This document shows, one piece after another, positions 34,091 through 43,300 of a stretch of DNA of 64,000 bases; positions within the stretch are counted from its first letter, which is position 1; every line of letters starts with the position of its first letter. Under the pieces are notes generated by a model. That model did not search any database. It was not told where the DNA came from and saw only the letters and a program-made list of their open reading frames with translations. The translations under genes were made by a program, and so were the position numbers. The DNA is from Tianweitania aestuarii (GTDB taxonomy: Bacteria; Pseudomonadota; Alphaproteobacteria; Rhizobiales; Rhizobiaceae). The DNA is taken from contig NZ_JAFMNX010000001.1 of assembly GCF_018457165.1 (NCBI RefSeq), forward strand, positions 620,001 through 684,000, written 5' to 3'.

Positions 34091-35023
34091 ATGCTGAGCC
34101 CATCCGACTTTCTATCCATTCCGCTCGACGATTGGGTCAATTCGCTGGTTCGCGATTGGCTGGTGCCGAACTTCCGGCCCTTCTTCCGGTCGTTGCAGTG
34201 GCCCGTCACCCAGGTCCTCAAGAGCCTCACCGGCTTTCTTGGTGCGACCCCGATGGTCGTCTTCACGGCTGTTCTGTCGCTGGTCGCCTGGCGCACGGCG
34301 GGCAAGGGCGTTGCCCTGTTCACGCTGCTGGCGCTGTGTTTCATTGATGCGATCGGGCTTTGGCCTGAAACGATGACGACGCTGGCAATGGTCGTCACGG
34401 CCGTGTTCTTCTGCATCGTAATCGGCATTCCGCTCGGCGTGCTGGCTTCGCGCAGCGACGTCTTCCGCGCCATCCTGCGGCCGATCCTCGATATCATGCA
34501 GACGATCCCGTCTTTCGTGTATCTCGTTCCGATCGTGATGCTGTTTGGCGTCGGCATGGCGCCTGGCATCATCGCCACCATCATCTTCGCCCTGCCGCCG
34601 ATCATCCGTTTGACCGATCTCGGTATCCGTGACGTGCGCAACGACCTGACCGAGGCTGCCGTCTCGTTCGGCGCCACGCCCTGGCAGATGTTGATGGAAG
34701 TCCAGTTTCCGCTGGCGCTTCGCACCGTGATGGCCGGCCTCAATCAGACGCTGATGCTGGCTTTGTCCATGGTGGTGATCACCGCCATGATTGGGGCAGG
34801 TGGCCTCGGATTGACCGTCTTCACCGGCCTTGGACGCCTCGACGTTGGCGGTGCAACGGCCGGTGGTGTCGGCATCGTCCTTCTCGCGATCATTCTCGAT
34901 CGCATCAGTCAGGCACTGACCGAAAAGCGTTCGGTCCAGTCGCCTTCTCTCCTCCAGACGATGCGCGGGTTCTTTGCGACGCGCCGTCCGGTTCCGCTGG
35001 AGGAGCCCGAAAGGGCAGGATGA
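34091..35023 (+). CDS. proW: Glycine betaine/proline ABC transporter permease ProW
   Basis: The 310-residue membrane protein has an amphipathic N-terminus (IPLDDWVNSLVRDWLVPNFR) followed by about six to seven helices of the binding-protein-dependent permease fold. The coupling helix lies in DVRNDLTEAAVSFGATPWQML and the EAA-loop Gly in it is conserved. A longer upstream open frame is only the shadow of proV; ATG 34091 is the true start, 4 bp after the proV stop. It would form a homodimer channel for betaine import. A hairpin separates it from proX. Confidence 0.93.
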   Translation: MLSPSDFLSIPLDDWVNSLVRDWLVPNFRPFFRSLQWPVTQVLKSLTGFLGATPMVVFTAVLSLVAWRTAGKGVALFTLLALCFIDAIGLWPETMTTLAMVVTAVFFCIVIGIPLGVLASRSDVFRAILRPILDIMQTIPSFVYLVPIVMLFGVGMAPGIIATIIFALPPIIRLTDLGIRDVRNDLTEAAVSFGATPWQMLMEVQFPLALRTVMAGLNQTLMLALSMVVITAMIGAGGLGLTVFTGLGRLDVGGATAGGVGIVLLAIILDRISQALTEKRSVQSPSLLQTMRGFFATRRPVPLEEPERAG

Positions 35024-35060
35024 TCCTGCCCACCCTTCGCGCATCTGCGTGATTTCCCAA

Positions 35061-35078
35061 GCCCCGCTCAAGCGGGGC
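35061..35078 (+). other. Intercistronic hairpin proW–proX
   Basis: GCCCCGC-TCAA-GCGGGGC forms a 7-bp GC stem with a tetraloop and no U-tract, 25 bp ahead of proX. Such hairpins protect upstream mRNA ends or lower the permease-to-binding-protein ratio. That role is an inference. Confidence 0.6.
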
Positions 35079-35102
35079 GCAAGAAAAATACAAGGAGTTT
35101 CT

Positions 35103-36143
35103 ATGAAGACCTCTCACCTGCCACGCCTGCTTGCCCTCGCTCTTTCCACGAGCGCACTGCTTGGTGTTCCTGCTGCCTATGCGCAGGATGGCGAACCGGG
35201 TGCCGGCACCACGGTACGGATGGCGCAGGCGACCTGGGATACGGGTTGGTTCCACGCCGAGATCTACAAGCAGCTGCTTGAAAAGCTTGGTTACAGCGTC
35301 GATGGTCCGACCACGCTCGACAACCCACCCTTCTACCAGGCCGTTGGCCAGGGCGATCTCGATCTGTGGGTGAACGGCTGGTTCCCGCTCCACAACTCCT
35401 ATGAGAGCGCCTATTCGCAGGGTGCCGAGCTGGTTGGCACGGTTGCCAAGGGCGGCGCGCTCGAAGGCTATCTCGTCGACAAGGCTTCGGTCGAAAAGTA
35501 CAACATCAAGACGCTGGACGACTTCAAGCGCGAGGACGTGCAAAAGGCGTTCGACCGCGATGGCGACGGCAAGGCCGATCTGGTTGCCTGTCCTCCAGGC
35601 TGGGGCTGCGAGCTGACCATCGAGCATCATCTCGATGCCTATGAGCTGCGCGACCACATCAACCCAATTAAGGCTGCCTATTCCGCGTCCATGGCTGACG
35701 CCGTTGCGGCGCATCAGCAGGGCAACCCGATCCTGTTCTACACCTGGACGCCAAACTGGACCGTCAATGCGCTGAAGCCCGGCGAAGACGTGATGTGGAT
35801 CGAAGTTCCGCGCGTCGACCTGCCGGAAGCACAGAAGGACCTGGAAGAGTCCGCGACGCTGCCTGGCGTTCCCGGCTGCGTGGAAGATCCCTGCCGTCTC
35901 GGCTTCCCGGCTAACGACATCCGTCCGGTCGCCAATTCCGAGTTCCTGAAGGAAAACCCTTCGGCCAAGGCATTGTTGGAAGAGGTTTCGATCCCGATCG
36001 ACGACATCTTTGCGCAGAACGCCAAGATGAACGCCGGCGAAGGCAAGTCGGAAGACGTCAAGCGTCATGCCAGCGAGTGGATCGCCGCGCATGAAGACGA
36101 AGTGAATGGCTGGCTCGAAACAGCCCGCGCTGCCAAGCAGTAA
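35103..36143 (+). CDS. proX: Glycine betaine/proline-betaine periplasmic binding protein ProX
   Basis: The 346-residue protein has a Sec signal (LLALALSTSALLGVPAAYA, cleaved before QDGEP). The mature part has the type-II binding fold of E. coli ProX, with Trp residues that could form the aromatic box for a quaternary ammonium: LWVNGWFPLH, PPGWGCE and FYTWTPNW. CVEDPCRLGF gives a Cys pair that can form a disulfide. It delivers betaine-type compounds to ProW. AAGGAG is before ATG 35103, and the longer upstream frame is discarded. The E. coli-like ProX form sets it apart from the rhizobial ChoX choline-binding type. Confidence 0.93.
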   Translation: MKTSHLPRLLALALSTSALLGVPAAYAQDGEPGAGTTVRMAQATWDTGWFHAEIYKQLLEKLGYSVDGPTTLDNPPFYQAVGQGDLDLWVNGWFPLHNSYESAYSQGAELVGTVAKGGALEGYLVDKASVEKYNIKTLDDFKREDVQKAFDRDGDGKADLVACPPGWGCELTIEHHLDAYELRDHINPIKAAYSASMADAVAAHQQGNPILFYTWTPNWTVNALKPGEDVMWIEVPRVDLPEAQKDLEESATLPGVPGCVEDPCRLGFPANDIRPVANSEFLKENPSAKALLEEVSIPIDDIFAQNAKMNAGEGKSEDVKRHASEWIAAHEDEVNGWLETARAAKQ

Positions 36144-36158
36144 ACAGAGCGACAATGC

Positions 36159-36190
36159 ATCCCGGCTGGACCTCACGATCCGGCCGGGAT
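36159..36190 (+). terminator. Hairpin after proX
   Basis: ATCCCGGCTGGA pairs with TCCGGCCGGGAT (12 bp including one G-U) around an 8-nt loop, 15 bp after the proX stop. The U-tract is poor (CATTCATGTTT). It is probably a partial terminator that lets some transcription reach the XRE gene. Confidence 0.55.
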
Positions 36191-36220
36191 CATTCATGTT
36201 TGATGGGAAGGAGATCAGCT

Positions 36221-36493
36221 TTGCTGACCGATACAAACAATGCCCGCGAAGCCATGGACGACACGCTGGGCGGACGCATTTCGCTGGCCCGCGATAATGC
36301 CGGTCTGTCGATCGAAGACGCAGCAGACCAGCTGGGTGTTCTGGTTGAAAGCTGGACGGCCTGGGAATGTGACTCGAGCGTGCCACGCGCCAACAAGATG
36401 ACCACGATGGCCGGCATTCTCGGCGTCAGCCCCTCATGGCTGCTGTCCGGACTGGGGCAGGGCCCGATCGACCACGCGGAAACCGCTTCTTGA
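36221..36493 (+). CDS. Small XRE-family helix-turn-helix protein
   Basis: From TTG 36221 the product has 90 residues, and AAGGAG lies 6 bp before it, which decides this start. Residues 20–75 form a Cro/CI-type HTH: GRISLARDNAGLSIEDAADQLGVLVESWTAWECDSSVPRANKMTTMAGILGVSPSWLLSG, quoted here only to show where it ends (LGVSPSWLLSG is a typical XRE close). It has no effector domain. Its position right behind proX, past a leaky hairpin, suggests it regulates osmoprotectant uptake, but this is not shown. Confidence 0.75.
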   Translation: MLTDTNNAREAMDDTLGGRISLARDNAGLSIEDAADQLGVLVESWTAWECDSSVPRANKMTTMAGILGVSPSWLLSGLGQGPIDHAETAS

Positions 36494-36873
36494 GGCGAGG
36501 CTGATCTTTCGCCTCTGACTGCCTGACCAAAACCATCTGAACGGATGCGCAGTGTCGTCGACACGCGCGCCGGCTTCCTCAGTTGATCACGCGATGATAC
36601 GGCGTGACCGGCCGGCCGTCACACAGCGCAGCCTGGATCCAAGACGCGCTGCTGCCTCGATTATCAGAGTTCCCTAAAGTATTCCGGGATGCGCAAAGCA
36701 GTCATTTGCGTGGCACAACTGCCATTTCAATAAACCTTTGCTCTTCATAGCATAATTTTAATCTGCCCAGGCGAACTGGCTTCTGCTGCAGCATTATTCT
36801 TCGTTTGTTGCCATTGCCGCAGTGCAATAGTCCGCCAAATAATCCGTCCGAATTGATTGGCAGGACGGAAACA
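36494..36873. other. 380-bp intergenic region, no gene seen
   Basis: It starts with a 7-bp hairpin (GAGGCGA/TCGCCTC at 36492–36515) without a U-tract. The remainder, especially 36660–36850, is A+T-richer than its surroundings and should contain the promoter for the SDR–GH15–cyo run. No confident promoter pair, repeat or RNA was recognised. AGGACGG precedes the next ATG. Confidence 0.5.
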
Positions 36874-37866
36874 ATGAACAAGATTGTTGTCATCACGGGC
36901 GCTGGTGCTGGCGTAGGACGAGCAACGGCCGACGAATTCGCCCGTGCGGGCTACGATGTCGTTCTCCTGTCCCGCGATCCCGAACGGCTGGAGCGTGCGG
37001 CGAGCTATGCCCGCGAACAAGGCGTTCGCGCACTACCGATCCCGACCGATGTTGCCGATGCCGCCGCCGTGGAAGCGGCCGCCGACCAGGCCGAGCGTGA
37101 GCTCGGTCCGATCGATGTTTGGGTCAACGTGGCCATGGCGACCGTTTTCTCGCCTGTGTCGAAGCTGACGCCCGAAGAGATCGAACGCGGCACGCAAGTC
37201 ACCTATCTCGGCCAGGTTCACGGCATGATGTCGGCGCTGAAGCGCATGCGCACGCGCGACCGCGGCGTCATCGTCAATGTCGGCTCAGCGCTGGCCTACC
37301 GCTCCGTTCCGCTCCAGTCGGTTTATTGCGGCGCAAAGGCAGCCATTCGCGGCTTCACGGATTCACTGAGGTCCGAGATCATCCACGACAAGCTGAACGT
37401 GCGCCTCACCATGGTGGATCTGCCCGCCGTCAACACCCCGCAGTTCGATTGGGCGTTGAACAAGATGGGCCGTCGCCCGCAGCCCGTTCCGCCGATCTTC
37501 GAGCCCGAAGTTCCCGCGCGCGCCATTCGCTTCGCGGCAGAACATGACCGCCGCAACGTCTGGGTCGGTTATCCGACCGTACAGGCCATCCTCGGCAACC
37601 GCATCGCACCGGCGCTTCTCGATCGCTACCTCGCCAAGAGCGGCTATTCCGGCCAGCTCACGCAGGAGCCCAAGCCCGATGATGCGCCGAGCAACCTGTT
37701 CGAGCCGGTGAAGGGCGATTACGGTTCGCACGGCCGCTTCGACAAACGCTCCAAGCCGCGCAGCATCCAGATGTTCACCGACCGCCATCGCACCGCCTTC
37801 TGGGGTCTCGCAGCTATCCTGGCCATTCTCGGGCTGCATCGTCTCGCGCGTCGCTTCGACGTCTGA
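36874..37866 (+). CDS. SDR-family oxidoreductase with C-terminal membrane helix
   Basis: The 330-residue short-chain dehydrogenase has the TGAGAGVG loop at residues 8–15, the active-site Ser in NVGSALAYRS and the YCGAK Tyr-Lys pair at about residue 151. The usual NNAG is changed to VNVAMA, as in a subgroup often annotated simply as SDR. The last ~25 residues form a hydrophobic helix (FWGLAAILAILGLHRLA), which would anchor it to the inner membrane. It is the first gene of a run with a GH15 glycosidase (12 bp gap) and cyoABCD. The substrate is not known. Confidence 0.85.
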   Translation: MNKIVVITGAGAGVGRATADEFARAGYDVVLLSRDPERLERAASYAREQGVRALPIPTDVADAAAVEAAADQAERELGPIDVWVNVAMATVFSPVSKLTPEEIERGTQVTYLGQVHGMMSALKRMRTRDRGVIVNVGSALAYRSVPLQSVYCGAKAAIRGFTDSLRSEIIHDKLNVRLTMVDLPAVNTPQFDWALNKMGRRPQPVPPIFEPEVPARAIRFAAEHDRRNVWVGYPTVQAILGNRIAPALLDRYLAKSGYSGQLTQEPKPDDAPSNLFEPVKGDYGSHGRFDKRSKPRSIQMFTDRHRTAFWGLAAILAILGLHRLARRFDV

Positions 37867-37878
37867 CGGGCAAAGCGG

Positions 37879-39663
37879 TTGACCGTCCCTCTCGAAGACT
37901 ACGCGATGATCGGCGACGGCGAGACCGTCGCGCTTGTGTCGAAAACCGGTTCGGTGGACTGGCTCTGCCTGCCGCGCTTCGATTCGCCCGCCTGCTGCGC
38001 CGCGCTGTTGGGCGACGAGCGGCACGGGTTCTGGAGCCTCGCTCCGAAAGGGGAGGTGCGGGAAACCCGCCAGTCCTACCGCCCGGACACGATGGTCCTC
38101 GACACGGAGTTCCGCTGCGAGGGCGGGACGCTTCTGGTCACGGATTTCATGCCGCAACGCGAGGGACGTCCGATCCTGATCCGCATCGCGCGGGTCACGC
38201 AAGGGCGCGTCGAACTGGTGTCACGCGCCGCCTTCCGGTTCGACTACGGCAACATGCCGCCCTGGATCGTACCGGAAGCCGGTGGGCTGGCCATGCATGT
38301 CGGTCCCGACAAGCTGGCGCTCCATTCAAAGGCGCCTTGGGAGATCGAAGACAACGCCGTGGTCTCACGGCTCACGCTCGATGAAGGGGAGAGCTGTTCG
38401 TTCGTTCTGGCTTATGGCCGATCAAACGAAGTTGTTGGCGATGGCGTGGATGTGCAGGAAGCGCTAGGCGACACTGAGCGCGACGGCCGCGACTGGATCG
38501 CGCGGATTGCGGTGGACGGCCTTGCCTATCCCGATGCGGTACGCCGCTCGCTTCTGACGCTCAAGACCTTGATCCACCGTCCCACCGGCGGGCTGGTTGC
38601 CGCGCCCACGACCTCGCTGCCCGAACAAGCCGGCGGCGACATGAACTGGGATTACCGCTACTGCTGGCTGCGCGACGCGGCGTTCACGCTCGACGCCTTT
38701 GTGGAATGCGGCTTCATCGACGAAGCGCGCAACTGGCGCGACTGGATCCTGCGCGCGGTCGCCGGCGCGCCCGACAAGATGCAGATCATGTACCGGGTCG
38801 ACGGCTCCCGTCGGCTGGACGAAGCCGAAATGTCCTGGCTGCCGGGCTATCGTTTCGCTAGGCCGGTGCGTGTCGGCAATGCGGCTGCGGGTCAGTTGCA
38901 GCTCGATGTCTGGGGCGAGCTCATGTCCGCGCTCCACATCGCCCAACGAGCCGGCATGGAGCGAACCGACCAGGGGCGGCATCTCGAGCATGCCGTCGTC
39001 GATCATGTCGCTGAAATCTGGACGAAGCCGGATCAGGGCCTCTGGGAAAGCCGGGGCAAGCCGCGTCACTACGTGTATTCCAAGGCAATGGCCTGGGTCG
39101 TGCTGGACCGTTTCCTCAGAGGTGAGGGGGGAGACGAACTGACGGATGAGCGTCGCTCCGAACTCAACGCTCTGCGCGACCGCATGCACCAAACGATCTG
39201 CACCGAAGGCTTCAATGAGGGTTTGAACAGCTTCACCTCCTTCTACGGCGGGTCGCAGGTGGATGCCTCGCTTCTGCTTCTGCCCAAGATCGGCTTCTTG
39301 TCGATGAGCGACCCGCGAATGGTCGGCACGCTTGCGGCAATCGAAGCGCAGCTGGTGCAAGACGGCTTCGTGCATCGCCACCGCATGGAAGCGCTGGTGC
39401 CGGAAGGCGCATTTCTCGCCTGCTCGTTCTGGCTGGCCGAATGCTTGCTCGGCGTTGGCCGTCGTGCGGATGCGGTGAAAACGATCGAGGCCGTGCTCGG
39501 GGTTGCCGGCAACACCGGGCTCCTGTCGGAGGAATATGACACGCGCTCTTCCCGCTTGACGGGAAACCATCCGCAGGCTCTCAGTCATCTGGCACTGATC
39601 CAGGCTGTTCTTGCGCTCAAGCGGTTCGACGATGGGGAACGAAACGACAATGCCGACCTCTAG
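37879..39663 (+). CDS. Glycoside hydrolase family 15 protein (glucoamylase/trehalase-like)
   Basis: The 594-residue protein has the usual length for prokaryotic GH15. The N-terminal beta-sandwich begins PLEDYAMIGDGETVALVSKTG. The (alpha/alpha)6 catalytic barrel includes NWDYRYCWLRDAAFT (about residue 258), GLWESRGKPRHYVYSK with the general-acid Glu region, and a late SEEYDTRSSRLTGNHPQALSH carrying the second acid. Members hydrolyse alpha-glucosides such as trehalose or maltooligosaccharides. There is no signal peptide, so it works in the cytosol. The start is TTG 37879. The stop overlaps cyoA, linking sugar hydrolysis to respiratory-oxidase genes. Confidence 0.9.
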   Translation: MTVPLEDYAMIGDGETVALVSKTGSVDWLCLPRFDSPACCAALLGDERHGFWSLAPKGEVRETRQSYRPDTMVLDTEFRCEGGTLLVTDFMPQREGRPILIRIARVTQGRVELVSRAAFRFDYGNMPPWIVPEAGGLAMHVGPDKLALHSKAPWEIEDNAVVSRLTLDEGESCSFVLAYGRSNEVVGDGVDVQEALGDTERDGRDWIARIAVDGLAYPDAVRRSLLTLKTLIHRPTGGLVAAPTTSLPEQAGGDMNWDYRYCWLRDAAFTLDAFVECGFIDEARNWRDWILRAVAGAPDKMQIMYRVDGSRRLDEAEMSWLPGYRFARPVRVGNAAAGQLQLDVWGELMSALHIAQRAGMERTDQGRHLEHAVVDHVAEIWTKPDQGLWESRGKPRHYVYSKAMAWVVLDRFLRGEGGDELTDERRSELNALRDRMHQTICTEGFNEGLNSFTSFYGGSQVDASLLLLPKIGFLSMSDPRMVGTLAAIEAQLVQDGFVHRHRMEALVPEGAFLACSFWLAECLLGVGRRADAVKTIEAVLGVAGNTGLLSEEYDTRSSRLTGNHPQALSHLALIQAVLALKRFDDGERNDNADL

Positions 39664-40624
39664 ACGGGAGGCCGGCCGATCCATCTGGCAGGGGGCGCAG
39701 CGCATGGTTGCACTGAGCTCGCTTGTTCTTCTGGCGGGTTGCGGTTCCGGCATCAGCTTTCTTGATCCCCACGGCCCCGTCGCCTCCACGCAGCGTGATC
39801 TCCTCTTCGAGGTCATTGCCTGGATGATGATCGTGGTGCTGCCGGCTATCGTGCTCGTGCCGTTTGTCGCCTGGCGCTTTCGGCGCACGGGAAACAACAA
39901 ATCCTATCATCCGAACTGGCAATTCTCCTGGCCGCTTGAAATCATCGTCTGGGGCGTGCCGGTCGTGCTCGTCTGCATCCTGGCGACCCTGATCGCAGGC
40001 AAGGCCCGTTCGCTCGATCCCTATGCCGCCATCCCGTCCGACAAGCCCCCGCTGACCGTTGAAGTCATCGGGCTCGATTACAAATGGCTGTTCGTTTATC
40101 CCGAACAGAATATCGCAAGCGTCGGCGTTCTGGCGCTCCCCGTAGATCGCCCCGTCCGCTTCCGGCTGACGAGCGACACGGTGATGCAGTCCTTCATGAT
40201 CCCGGCGCTTGGAAGCCAGATCTACGCCATGGCGGGCATGGTCACCGAACTCAATCTTCTGGCCGACCGTCCCGCGGTTCTGATGGGCCAGAACACGCAA
40301 TTCAACGGCCTCGGCTTCCAGAACCAGAAGTTCGACACGCTGGCCATGCCCCAAGCGGATTTCGACCGATGGATCGCCAATGCAAAACAGGCTGAGCGTC
40401 CGCTCGACCAGGACGCGTATTCGATCGTCTCCGAAAAGGGCAAGCTGGCCGATCTGCGATCCCGCTTCGACTTCGACCCATCCAAAGGCCTGATCTTTTC
40501 GAGCGTCGAACCGGCGCTGTTCGCCACCGTGGTTGCCCGATACCGCCCGGAAGCCGCCCATCGTCACGAGAGCGACGAAGCCAAGGGCCCCGCACATAAA
40601 GGACATGACCATGCCAACCACTGA
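39650..40624 (+). CDS. cyoA: Cytochrome o ubiquinol oxidase subunit II
   Basis: From ATG 39650 the protein is 324 residues. A lipoprotein signal with lipobox LLAGCGSG precedes two membrane helices (EVIAWMMIVVLPAIVLVPFVAW and IIVWGVPVVLVCILATLIAG), then a periplasmic cupredoxin-like domain. The CuA Cys ligands are absent, which marks it as a quinol rather than a cytochrome-c oxidase. A conserved SFMIPALGSQIYAMAGM stretch is present. Other in-frame ATGs at 39632 and further upstream are possible. It overlaps the GH15 stop by 14 bp and the cyoB start by 14 bp. Confidence 0.92.
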   Translation: MPTSRREAGRSIWQGAQRMVALSSLVLLAGCGSGISFLDPHGPVASTQRDLLFEVIAWMMIVVLPAIVLVPFVAWRFRRTGNNKSYHPNWQFSWPLEIIVWGVPVVLVCILATLIAGKARSLDPYAAIPSDKPPLTVEVIGLDYKWLFVYPEQNIASVGVLALPVDRPVRFRLTSDTVMQSFMIPALGSQIYAMAGMVTELNLLADRPAVLMGQNTQFNGLGFQNQKFDTLAMPQADFDRWIANAKQAERPLDQDAYSIVSEKGKLADLRSRFDFDPSKGLIFSSVEPALFATVVARYRPEAAHRHESDEAKGPAHKGHDHANH

Positions 40625-42677
40625 GGGCTGGTGGCCGCTTTTGTTTGGTCGGTTGTCCTATGACGCGCTTCCCTTCTACAGCGCCATCGCAACCGCCGCC
40701 GCTTCGGTCGTCGTGTTGGGCGCGATCACGGTTGTTGCGCTCATCACCTATCTCGGACGCTGGCGCTGGCTGTGGCGCGAATGGCTGACCAGCCTCGATC
40801 ACAAGAAGATCGGGATCATGTATGTCGTCATCGCCATGGTGATGCTGTCGCGTGCCGTCGTCGAAGGGTCGATGATGCGGGCCCAGCAGGCGATCGCGCT
40901 CGACAATCCCGGCTATCTCGAGCCGGAACATTTCGCTCAGCTGTTCTCCACCCACGGTTCGATCATGATCTTCTTCATGGCCATGCCGTTTCTCACGGGC
41001 ATCATCAATTTCGCCCTGCCGATGCAGATCGGGGCCCGGGAAGTCTCGTTCCCGCTCCTCAACTCCATTTCGCTGTGGCTCACCGCCGGCGGTGCTGGTT
41101 TGATGATGGTCTCGCTCGTCATCGGCAAATTTTCGACCGGCGGCTGGAGCGGGTATCCGCCCTACACGGACGCCGCCTTTAATCCGGGTGTCGGACCGGA
41201 CTATTGGATCTTCGCCGTCACGCTCAGCTCGCTGGCCTCCACCATGACGGGCATCAACATTGCCGTGACGATCTACAAGAAGCGCTGCGGCGGCATGAGC
41301 CCGTTTCGCATGCCGCTGTTTTGCTGGACGTCGCTGTGCACCTCCGTGCTGATGATCTTCGCCCTGCCGCCGCTGACGGTCGCCACCGGCTTGCTCGCGC
41401 TCGATCGCTATGTCGGCACGCACTTCTTCACCAATGACGGTGGCGGCAACATGATGAACTTCGCCAACCTGTTCTGGCTGTTCGGCCACCCCGAAGTCTA
41501 CATCCTGATCCTGCCGGCCTTCGGCGTGTATTCGCAGGTCATCTCGAACTTCTCGTCCAAGATCCTGTATGGCTATGACTCCCTGATCATCGCCACCATG
41601 TGCATTGCCGTTCTGTCCTTCACGGTCTGGGTCCACCACTTCTTCACCATGGGCCAGAGTGCCGACCTCAACGCGGTGTTCGGCATCGCCACCATGACGA
41701 TCGGCATTCCAACGGGCGTGAAGATCTTCGACTGGATTCTGACCATGGCATGGGGCCGTGTGCGCTTCACCGTGCCGATGATCTATTCGCTGGCCTTCAT
41801 GGTGCTGTTCACCGTCGGCGGCCTGACGGGCATCCTTCTTGCCAATCCGGCGATCGACTTTCAGGTCCACAACTCCGTGTTCCTGGTTGCCCACTTCCAC
41901 AACATGCTGATCCCCGGCCTGCTTTATGGCATGATTGCAGCCTATACCTACTGGTTCCCCAAGGCTTTCGGCTTCCGGCTCGATGAATGGTGGGGGCGCG
42001 TGGCCTGCGGCTGTTGGATCACGGGCTTCTGCCTTGCCTTCCTGCCACTTTATCCGCTCGGCCTGATGGGCATGCCCCGCCGCACGCAGGAGTTCTTCGA
42101 ACCGGCTTATCTCCCCTACACCATCGTCGCCGGCGTCGGTGCGCTGTTCCTGCTGGCCGCTTTGGCGAGCCTGGTGACCCAGCTGGTTGTGTCGATCCGC
42201 CGTCGCGAGGAGCTGGCTGTGCCCGGTGGTGATCCCTGGAACGGGCGCACGCTGGAATGGGCGATCCCGTGTCCGGCGCCCGAATACAACTTCGCGGTTC
42301 TGCCCATCGTCGATTCCCGCGACGCCTTCCATGCCTACAAGGAAAAGGGCACCGCTTACCTCGACCATCGCTTTTATTCCGACATCGAGATGCCGAAGAA
42401 CTCGATGACGGGCGTGGTGTTCGGCATCGCGCTTGCCGCGGCGTCCTTCGGCTTTGTCTGGCACATCTGGTGGCTTGCCGTGCTCGGCGTCCTTGTTGCG
42501 ATCGCAGCACCCGTCGCGCGCTCCTTCGTGCTCGACACGACGCGCATCATCCCCGCTGAAGAGGTCCGGCGCGACCACGAAGCGTGGCTCGCTCGCCTGC
42601 GCAAGCTTCCGCCCGCCGATCGCGCCGTTGAAACGACGCCGCAGAACCGCGGTCTGGCAGAGGCGGCAGCGGCATGA
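40611..42677 (+). CDS. cyoB: Cytochrome o ubiquinol oxidase subunit I
   Basis: The 688-residue haem-copper oxidase subunit has about 15 helices. All metal ligands are present: the low-spin haem His in FSTHGSIMIF, the CuB/Tyr motif HPEVY, the CuB His pair in VHHFFTMGQ, and the haem His residues in VAHFHNMLIPG. DHKKIGIMYV and the N-terminal helix with WRWLWREWL are CyoB features. It reduces O2 to water with electrons from ubiquinol and pumps protons. ATG 40611 lies behind AAAGGAC. It overlaps cyoC by 4 bp. No haem O synthase gene (cyoE) follows. Confidence 0.96.
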   Translation: MPTTEGWWPLLFGRLSYDALPFYSAIATAAASVVVLGAITVVALITYLGRWRWLWREWLTSLDHKKIGIMYVVIAMVMLSRAVVEGSMMRAQQAIALDNPGYLEPEHFAQLFSTHGSIMIFFMAMPFLTGIINFALPMQIGAREVSFPLLNSISLWLTAGGAGLMMVSLVIGKFSTGGWSGYPPYTDAAFNPGVGPDYWIFAVTLSSLASTMTGINIAVTIYKKRCGGMSPFRMPLFCWTSLCTSVLMIFALPPLTVATGLLALDRYVGTHFFTNDGGGNMMNFANLFWLFGHPEVYILILPAFGVYSQVISNFSSKILYGYDSLIIATMCIAVLSFTVWVHHFFTMGQSADLNAVFGIATMTIGIPTGVKIFDWILTMAWGRVRFTVPMIYSLAFMVLFTVGGLTGILLANPAIDFQVHNSVFLVAHFHNMLIPGLLYGMIAAYTYWFPKAFGFRLDEWWGRVACGCWITGFCLAFLPLYPLGLMGMPRRTQEFFEPAYLPYTIVAGVGALFLLAALASLVTQLVVSIRRREELAVPGGDPWNGRTLEWAIPCPAPEYNFAVLPIVDSRDAFHAYKEKGTAYLDHRFYSDIEMPKNSMTGVVFGIALAAASFGFVWHIWWLAVLGVLVAIAAPVARSFVLDTTRIIPAEEVRRDHEAWLARLRKLPPADRAVETTPQNRGLAEAAAA

Positions 42678-43300
42678 GTACCGCAGCGCGCAACCGGCAT
42701 CCCGGCATCAATCTCGGCAACACCGATCCGCATACCCACGCTCAGGCTGAAGAAACGCTCTTCGGCTTCTGGGTGTTTCTGATGAGCGATCTGGTCCTGT
42801 TCGCTCTGTTGTTTGCCACCTACGCCTCCATGATCGGCGCAACCGATGGTGGACCGGGGCCGAAGGACGTCTTCGAACTGTCGTCTGCCGCGATCGAAAC
42901 CGGCGTTCTGCTTTTGTCGAGCCTGACGATGGGCATGGCGTCCATCGCCATGAAGTACAAGGAACATCCGACAAGGCTTTATGGCTGGCTTGGCGTCACC
43001 CTGCTTCTTGGTCTCGTGTTCCTCGGCCTGGAAGCGCATGACTTCGTCAAGATGGCGTCCGAAGGCGCGACGCCCCAGCGCAGCGGATGGCTGTCGTCCT
43101 TCTATGCCCTTGTTTCCACGCACGGGCTTCACGTTCTGGCGGGATGTATCTGGCTCACGATATCGATCATCCAGCTGGCCGTGTTCGGCCTGCGCTCTGA
43201 GGTCAAGCTGCGGATCATGCGCCTGTCCCTGTTCTGGCATCTCCTGGATGTCGTCTGGATCTTCATCTTTTCCGTTGTTTATCTCGGAGGGCTGGCATGA
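42674..43300 (+). CDS. cyoC: Cytochrome o ubiquinol oxidase subunit III
   Basis: The 208-residue protein has five predicted membrane helices, as in quinol-oxidase subunit III. The EETLFGFWVFLMSDLVLFALLFATY stretch in the first helix and the late STHGLHVLAGCIWL are family marks. It supports the stability and proton-input side of CyoB. The ATG overlaps the cyoB stop (ATGA), and its own stop overlaps cyoD the same way, so subunits I, III and IV are co-translated. Confidence 0.95.
   Translation: MSTAARNRHPGINLGNTDPHTHAQAEETLFGFWVFLMSDLVLFALLFATYASMIGATDGGPGPKDVFELSSAAIETGVLLLSSLTMGMASIAMKYKEHPTRLYGWLGVTLLLGLVFLGLEAHDFVKMASEGATPQRSGWLSSFYALVSTHGLHVLAGCIWLTISIIQLAVFGLRSEVKLRIMRLSLFWHLLDVVWIFIFSVVYLGGLA

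Noticed and set aside
33704-35023. Apparent N-terminal extension of proW into proV
   Set aside because: The extension is the shifted reading of proV's CBS region. ATG 34091, 4 bp after proV, gives the normal ProW N-terminus.
40302-42578. A 758-codon minus-strand open frame across cyoB
   Set aside because: It is antisense to cyoB, whose metal ligands are all intact. The antisense product is a charged His/Arg/Asp-rich sequence with no fold signature.
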